Assembly: GCF_003096195.1 (NCBI RefSeq)
Contig: NZ_CP023004.1
Location: forward strand, 2,584,501 to 2,648,500
Direction of reading: 5' to 3'
Origin: Ereboglobus luteus
GTDB lineage: Bacteria > Verrucomicrobiota > Verrucomicrobiia > Opitutales > Opitutaceae
Length of the DNA: 64,000 bases
This document shows, in pieces, positions 10,767-19,700 of this stretch. Each line of letters opens with the position of its first letter. The first letter of the stretch is position 1. A program made the position numbers and the translations under genes. Below the pieces are notes generated by a model that was not told the origin of the DNA, ran no database searches, and saw only the letters and a list, made by a program, of their open reading frames with translations.

Positions 10767-13700
10767 ATGAAAACGTCCAATCTTTTTGCGCCTATGTATG
10801 GCATGATTCGCAACATTCTGTTTCCGGCTGCGCGCCTGGGCGCGTGCGTGCTGGCCCTTTCCGCGATTGCCTCTTCTTCCGCCCGCGCGGAAACGGTCAA
10901 CGCCCAAGTCATGGTTGACTTCAACGGCTACGACAACACTGCGGGCCAGAACATTCTCTCCGGCGAAAATCTCCCGACGCAGGTTTACGGCATAGACACG
11001 GGCCTTGTCACCACCGGCACCCGGGACTGGCTCGGCGGCACCTCGGGGCCGCACGTTCTTACCGGATCGCTTTCGGCGCCCGCTTCCGTGCCCGGCTATG
11101 CCATTGCCCAGCAGGCCGGCGCGACAGACACATTTGTTCGTGTTTATGGTTCCCCCAATACCGTGCTTCGCCAGGCCTTCCGCGATCTCGCGTTGCCCAT
11201 GAGCGGCACTGTTTGGGGCAGCTTCCTCCTCGAACAAAGCAAAACCGAAAGCGAGGACAATGCCGGCACGCCCGTCTTTCAAAAAACCGGCATTACTTTC
11301 AACACCAAATCCATCGATCCCGAGCTTGCCGCCAACGTCAACCGGCGTCGCATCTACGCGCACGGCGCCGACCTCGTCATCAATGGCACCAACGCCTCCG
11401 GCGATGACGCAGTCACTGTTTCCTCCGTCTTCACTGCCGGCCAGACCGCGCTCGTTCTTTTCCGCCACGACACTGCCAGCAAACAAACCGACCTCTGGGT
11501 CAACCCCGCAGAGCTCCCCGCCGATCCCGCTCTTCTTCTCTCCGCTTCCACGGCGATCCACTCTGGTGTGATTGATCTCTTCGGTTCGGGCACGCTCACC
11601 ACTGTTGGTGTTGGCGGCAACTACTTCGTTGACAGGGACAGCCCCGGCTCCAGCCCCAACGGCCGCTCCGGCGATCTTGACGCGCTTCGATTTGATTCCT
11701 CCGCGCACGCCTATTACGCGGTCACGGGATTGTCGTTGCCGCCAGATTTTCCGCGCGCTCCGGTAATCTCCAATTTCAACGACACCGCGGTCGGGCAGAT
11801 CGGCAGCGCAACAAGTGTGACCAACGACAACAAGGGAATCGGATTTTCCTCCGCCAAATGGGATGGCAGCGCCAATGAGACCGCGGGCAACCAATTCTCC
11901 TCCGTTGTTGCCATTGGTGCCGAGGATCTCACTCCTCCCGCCTACACGCGCTACGCCGTCGCGCAATCCGGCCCTCCGCGCTGCGTGTGGGGGAACAACG
12001 GTGTCATCACCAATATTCGCGGCGCATGGCGCACCCTTGCCAGTCCGCTCTCCGGCGAAATATGGGGCAGCTTCCTCGTCCAAAACGGAAAGTCCGGGCA
12101 CACTGCCGGCCTCTACTTCAACCTTTTCGGCGGCGGAGGCGGCGCGCCGGCCAAGAATCGCTGGATCGCCGCCGTCGGCACTTCGCTTGTCGTGTATAAC
12201 TACGGCGGCACCCAGGTCGCCGATGTTCCCGACGCATTCACCCTCGGTGAAACCGCCCTCGTTCTTTTCCGCATCAATACCACCACAAAAAAACTCACTG
12301 TCTGGATAAATCCCGTCCTCCCCGATAACACCACCGGTCTTGACTCGCTCACGCCCGCCTGCGACGTCACCACCGAGTTTCTCGGCGACGGCAATCCGCT
12401 CGAGCGCATCGGTGTCATGGTCACCGGAGGCCAGACCTCACTGACCAGCAGCGCCGATAAAATTGACGCCATCTGCCTCGCCTCCGGCGATACCGGCTAT
12501 TACGCCGTCACCGGTTTGCTCGCGAAACCGATCATTCTCACGCAGCCGGAATCCCAAACCCGCACCACGGGTGAGACCGCGACCTTTGCGGTCAGTGCGA
12601 CAAGCCAGTGGCCGCTAGTGTATCAATGGACGCATGGCGGCACCGCCATCACTTCGGGCACGGCCGCCACGCTGACGCTTTCCAACGTCCAGACTGGTGA
12701 CGCCGGAGCCTATCAGGTGATGGTTTCCCACAGCGGCGGCATCGGCTCCGCAGTGTCCAACATTGCGGTTTTGACGGTTGGCACGCCCGAGCCGCTGGTG
12801 ATCAACAGCGGCCCCACTATATCGCCATCCGAAACAGTGGGGGCGGGAGATGCCGTGACGATGACGATTTCGGCCTCCGGCAACGAACCGCTCACATACC
12901 AATGGCTGAAGGGCGGCGCGGCGATCGCCAGCGCGACTTCGGCCAGCTACGTCATTAGTTCGGCGGTCGTCGCTGACGCGGGTGATTACTCCGTTGTTGT
13001 TGATGATCCTGTTCACTCGCCGCTCACTTCCGGCACCGTCACGCTCACCGTCGTCGGCCCTCCCGTGATTCTCACGCAACCCTCGGGCACGACGGTGATC
13101 AAGGGAGCCCCGGCCAGCTTTGCCGTTTCGGCCACTTGCGCCACCGGGCCGATGTCTTATCAATGGTTCCATGATGGCGCCGAAATCACCGGCGCAACCG
13201 CCGCGACCTACGTTATCGATAGCACGGATACGACCGACGCAGGCGGATACTCCGTGAAAATTTCCAACGCTTCCGCTCCCGCCCACTATGTGATGTCCTC
13301 AACAGCCGCGCTCAAGGTGAGCTTGGTGGACGTCCTGGACGCCGCGGTGGTGGTGGATTTTAACGATCACGTCGTCGGGGCGCTGAACAATTCCGGCAAC
13401 ATCGGCTCCGGCGTGGGTTTTGACACCACGGAAAACAATTGGGCGGTGAACACCTCTGTCGTCCTGACGACGGCGATTGATCTGGCCGCGCCTGCCAGCA
13501 CCCGCTATGGCTTCACGCAATCGGGCAATCCGAGGAGCGTCACTGCCGTCAACGCAACCGATTATGTGCGGCAAAACACACGCAAGCTTGCCACTCCGCT
13601 CACCGGTTTGGTTTGGGGCAGTTTTTTGGTGCAGCACAATCTTTCGAGCAACACAACCGGCTTGACGTTCAACTATGCCAATAACTCCACCACACCCGTT

Positions 13701-16700
13701 GAACGGTGCCGGCTGACAGCCGAGGGCACTTCGCTTGTCGCATACAGCGCGACGCAAAAGGCGACCGCCGCCGATGTTCTCACCTTTGGGCAAACCGCCC
13801 TCGTCCTGTTTTCCTTTGATACGGAAACAAAACAATTGCGCGTGTGGGTCGATCCCGTGCTTCCCGATGTGGCCGCGGAGATTGAAACGCTGACGCCCGT
13901 GATCGACACGACTCTGGACATCTTTACCAACATTGCGCCGCACGTGATTACCCCGAATCTCGAGCGCATTGGCGTCATGGGGCGCACGGTGCAGGGTAAA
14001 AGCTCGGTTGATCCGGCTTCCAATGGGTTTCTAGACTCCATCCGTCTGGCTTCCGGCACGGATGGCTATTACCGGGTCACTGGTGTTTCCATTCCTCCCG
14101 TGATCCTTGAGCAGCCCGTGAGCCGCATTGTGCCCGTGGGCTCGCCGGCCTCGTTTACCGTTTCCGCCACCGGCATCGGCGCGCTCGCCTACCAGTGGTT
14201 GCACGGCGGCACCGCCATTCCCACGGGCACGGCTGCCACGCTTTCAATCAATCCCACGCTTCGCGAGGACCACGGACAGTATGAGGTTGTCGTCTCCCAT
14301 GCCGCCGGCGCCGGGTCGGTTGTCTCCAAGGCCGCCGCGCTGATTTTTGACGACGAAAAAGTGCCGATTGAGATTCTCTCGTTCGAGCTTGTTCCCTCCT
14401 CGACTGTGCACACCGGCACCGCGGTTTCGATAATCGTCTCCGCTACCGGCACCGTGTTCGACACCGAGCCGATCACTTACCAATGGTTGAAGGACGGTGT
14501 CGAAATTTCCGGGGCCACTTCCGGCACGCTTACCATGGATCCCGTCACCACTGCCGATACCGGTGACTACTCCGTGCGCGTGGACGACGCGGCCAAGGAA
14601 CCCATCACTTCCGGCACGCTCCCGCTCGCCGTGATCGGCGCGCCCATCATCTTGGAGCAACCCTCCGGCACAACAGTGATCGGACGCTCGCCTGTCACAC
14701 TTTCCGTGACGGCCACCAGCGTGAGCCCCATCCTCTACCAATGGCTGCGCAACGGCGTGGAACTCCCCGGCGGCACCGCCGCGGATTACGACATCGCCAG
14801 TGCGCAAATGTCCGACGCGGGTGACTATTCCGTGCGTCTCACCAACGCGGATTTCCCCACTCTCTACACCACGTTCTCAGCCACCGCCGCGCTCACCGTC
14901 ATTCCGGCGGATATCGTTGGCGCATCAGTCGTGGCCGATTTCAACGATCACGCCACCGGCGGCCTTGCCGCCACACAGGACACCGGCATCGGTTTCAAAC
15001 CCGGCAGCAGTTGGGACAGCGGCGGCAGCACGCTCACCAATATCGCGGCGGAAGACCTCGTTGCTCCCGAGGCCACGCGCTACGCCATCACGCAGACGGG
15101 CAACCCGCGCTGCCTGTGGGGCAACAACAACGATTTTGCCAATATCCGCATGGGCACCCGCCTGCTTGCGACACCGCTTTCCGGTGAAGTTTGGGGCAGT
15201 TTCCTCGTCCAGAACGGCAACGCCGAGCACCGCACCGGCATAACCTTTAACCTTACTCCCGGCGGGAGCGGCACGATAAAGGAGGATGACGGCACCAGTT
15301 CGCGCTGGCTCTACGCGCGCGGCACCTCGCTCGTCGTGCGTGACAACGCCGGGCAAGAGACCGCTATTGTCCCCAAGGTGTTCACCCTCGGGCAGACGGC
15401 GCTTGTGCTCTTCGCATACGATTCGACCGCGCAACGTCTTCGCGTTTGGGTCGACCCTGTGTTGCCGGATGGCGTGGAAGACCTTGCCGGGATCACTCCA
15501 ACCTATGATAGCGGTGACACCGTGCCGTTTGATCTTTTCGGCATCGACGGCGCGTTGATGCGCGTTGGCGTCTTTGTCAACGGCGGCCAGGCTTCCGCCG
15601 CCACCGCCGGCAAGCTCGATTCGCTTCGCCTTTCCTCCGGCCCCGCTGGCTACGCCCATGTGACCGGCATGTCCGAGCCGCCGGTCATCGTTACGCAGCC
15701 CGCGGCAAAAACAGTCGTGAATCGCGGCGCGTCGGTAACGCTCACCGTTTCCGCCACCGGTTCCAGCCCGCTGCTTTATCAGTGGACATTGTGGGACGCC
15801 CCCATTCCCGGCGCGACGGGAAGCAGCTACACAATTCCCGCCGTCCAGGCGGAGCACGTGGGCAAATATCGTGTCATCGTTCGCAACGACGGCGGCGCGG
15901 CCTCGGCGACTTCCGACCTGGCGGTCGTTTTGATCAGTGAGGATATTATTCCGCTCGCCATCACACAGCAGCCGTCAATGAATCCCTCCACGGTGGAGGA
16001 CGGCTCGCCGGTGTCTCTGTCGGTGGCCGCGACGGGCACGCCGCCGCTGGAATATCAATGGCGCAAGAATGGGGTGGCCATTGCCGGCGCGACGGGCAGC
16101 GCGTTTTCGATTCCCGTCTCGCATGTCGCGGACAGCGGTGACTACGATGTCGAGGTCGTCGATCTTTCGCGGGAGAAACTCACGTCGAGCGTTGTTCCGC
16201 TTCGTGTCCAGACACAGCCATCGATCATCACCCAGCCGCAGGATGCCGTGAGTTATGAGGGCGGTCCGGTGAGCTTCACAGTCGAGGCGGAAGGCACCGA
16301 TATTACTTATCAGTGGAAGCGCAACGGCGCTGACATCGCCAGTGGCACGAGCGCCATGCTCACTCTTTCCAATCTCACCGCGGCGGACAATGGCGCCACT
16401 TACAAGGTGGTGGTCGCCAATGGCGTCGGTTCCGTTGAGTCGGATTCCGTCACGCTCACGGTCGAGGGATCGACAAATCCGCCGACGTCCGGCTCAACCG
16501 AATCCGCCGCGGACGCCACCATTGAAAATGGCGCCAAGGCCTCGGCAAATCTCAATGCCTCCGGGCTGCTTGTCGCCGCCCCGGGCACGGCGGACGGCGC
16601 GCGCAAGAGCTATCTCGCGTTTGACTTGCCGCTCGCAGTCGAGTCAACCGATGCCACCGCCGCGTCGCTCACCCTCACCCTCGGCGCCGAACCGTTCATT

Positions 16701-19700
16701 GCCACGGGCACGGCGGCGACGCCTCCGAACAATCCGGTCAGGCTTCGCTTGCACGGCATCGTGGACGGCAACGATGTTTGGGCCGAGGACACAATCACGT
16801 GGGACAACGCGCCCGCCGCGGCCAGCTCGCAAACCTCGCCCGGCGCCGGCACGATTCCTCTTGCGGAGCTCACCCTCGACACGGCCGCCTGTTCGCCGGG
16901 GGACACCGTCACATTTGCCGATCCGCGCATCACGCAATTCCTCAACTGGGCCGCCGGCCGCCGTGGTGATCTCTATGGCAACGGCAAGGCCAGTGATTCG
17001 GATCACAAGGTCACCTTCGTGATCACGTCCCTCGACACGGGATCGGATTTTGCCGGCGTTCGGTTTGCCGACAAGGAAGCCGGCGCCGCCGCTCCGAAAC
17101 TCTTCTTCGACACCGCGGCGTCATCGACCCCGGTGGTCTCGGACAAACTCGAAAATGATCGCTACATTGTCACGCTCGCGGCGGATCGCGGCGTCGATGT
17201 GCAAGACAAGGCAACCGGCGCGACGAAGCGCTTCGCCGCCGCGTTCGAGGTGGTGCATAATCCGAACAGCCCGGAGATCAACTATGCCTCGGTTGACAAT
17301 GTCGGCGGGGCCAATTTGCAGATCAGCCTTCCCTCATGGAAAACCGATCCCTCGCTTTCCGCCGAATTGGGAGCGCGCGCGCACGATTACGGCGCGGCCG
17401 AGGGCACGCGCACTTACATCACGTCCAATCATGCCGTGATCAACGACGGGCGCATCGTCTGGCGTTTTGCGCCGGCGGACAGCGCGATTGCCGGCTTCTT
17501 CGCCTCGCTCGAACTGCCGGCCGGCACGGAGGCGCCGCGCCTGCGCTGGACACTTTCGGCCGCGGAAGCGCGTTACTACGCGGTTTCCTTCACGGGTCTG
17601 CCCGAGGTTGGCAATGAGGATGTGAGCTCCTTCTACATGCCCGGGGTCTGGGATGATCGCCGCTTCCCCGACAAACAATATGTCATCGACGAAATCCGCG
17701 CGACCATACCCGCGGTGTTGCGCAAGCTGGTCGATGAGACGGTGACCGCCGGCGTGGTGGTGGACCCGTTCGAAATTCCGAATCGCGTTTCGACGCGCCA
17801 CAACGGCGGCTTCGGACTCAGCGCCAACGACCTCGCGGCGGCGAGCAGCGTGCCGGCGATCATCGCGCCGCTCTACGGCAGCGCCGGTTCGCTCACGGAC
17901 GGCTCCCTGTCATTCTCCGTCAGGCTCGTTGTCAATGAGGACACCGTTGATGCGACAATCCACGATGTCGTGACCGGCATTTACGGATTCCGCGATTACC
18001 GCCGCAATCTCGAGGGCGGCTCGCTCAACACCGCGCTCGACAACCTCGTGGACTTGCTGCTCACCGAGGACGTCGATCCGAACGACAGCGTCGCCAAGGG
18101 CTACAGCTACTGGCGCGCGAACGACAAGGCCAACGAGTATGTCAACGATTCCCCCACGCTCGTCCGCTTCCAGTCCGCCGCCACCGCGCTCGGGCTCGCG
18201 ATGGTTCGCGACGATGCGGGTTATTATGAGAAGCGCGCGCTTCCCTCGATCGAGTATTTCATGTCACGCCAAAAGGACACCATGCCTTTTGCCTCATACG
18301 ATCCCGCCAGTCCGATGGGTGGCCCGGTGAGCACGTATTATTCGACCGACTTCTTCACACTGCTCGCCCTCACAGGCGGTCGCACCAGCGCTTTTGCCAC
18401 ACTGGCGGACCAGGCTTGGGCGAATTCCTTCAGCGGCGGCGCCACGCTGCTGGAGGTGATTGGAAGCAGTTCCGATCTCTCGAAAGCCGACACCTACAAC
18501 TACGTCTTTTCGACATGGCATTCGCTCATCGCCGGCTATCGCGCCACGGGCAAGGACGAGTATTTGAAGGACGCCCAGGTGATCGCCGACAATTACATAA
18601 AGTATCGTTACACCGAGGGTCCCGCTCCGGATTTCAGCGACGTCAAGAACAGCTTCTGGAACCAGGTCAGCGGACGCTGGGAATCCTTGCTGGAGATGCA
18701 TGAACTGACCGGCAACGCCACTTATGCCGAGCATGCAGCAAAGGCCATGGATGAGTTTATCCGGCACATCCAATTCGCCCCCGGTGTGAATGAACTCACC
18801 GTGGATGGCAAAAGCGCGACGACACCGGCCATCAAGTCCGCGCTTGTGTCCGAGGTCGGCCTTACATCCGAGGCTTCGGCCACGTCGCTCAGCCATCGCG
18901 GTATTTTCATGAGCGCCTATGCCGCGCCCTCGCTCATGCGTGTGGCGGGGCTCACGACCGATCCGTTCTACGCGGCGGTGTCGCGCTCCGGCATCATCGG
19001 CCGCTGGCTCAATTATCCGGGCTACACAATACGCGATCATTATTACGCCGATTTGCTTCGCGCCGATTATCCTCTGCGCTGGTATTCGGAATACCTGAAC
19101 ACGGCGCACATGAACCATCCCGCCATGCTCGCCTCGATCACGATCGACTACCTCATGGCGGACACGGAATACAAATCGCAGGGCGCGATCAAATTCCCCT
19201 ATCAGTTCAGCGATTCGAAGGCCTACTTCCGCGGTCGTGTGTATGGCGGCGCGCCGGGCGAATTCTACGGCGAAACCGGAATCTGGCCCTGGCTGCCGCG
19301 CGGTCTCGTTTCGCTTTCGGGCGAAAATGCCGTGCAGCTCAATTACGTCGCGGGCCATGGCAACGGCCGTCTCTACATCGTCTTCTCAAACCAATCGCCG
19401 GATGCGGTCACCGCCACCGTCACCGTGTGCTCCGACAAGGTGCAGTTCACACCGGGCGCGCGCATGCGCGTGTGGGCCGACAATGTGTCGCAAAGCCACG
19501 GCAGCTTCGAGAACGGCGTGACGACGGTCACTGTTTCGCCGGGCGGCATCACCGCCATTGCGATCGACGACGCCGCGGCGCAACTGGAATTGCAGGCCGA
19601 CTATCAGCATGGCAACGGGGCGGCGCTGCCGGAGGAGAGCTTCAGCCAGCGCACGGATGCCGACATCGGTCGCATCACCGGCGCCGTCCTCTCGCTCTCG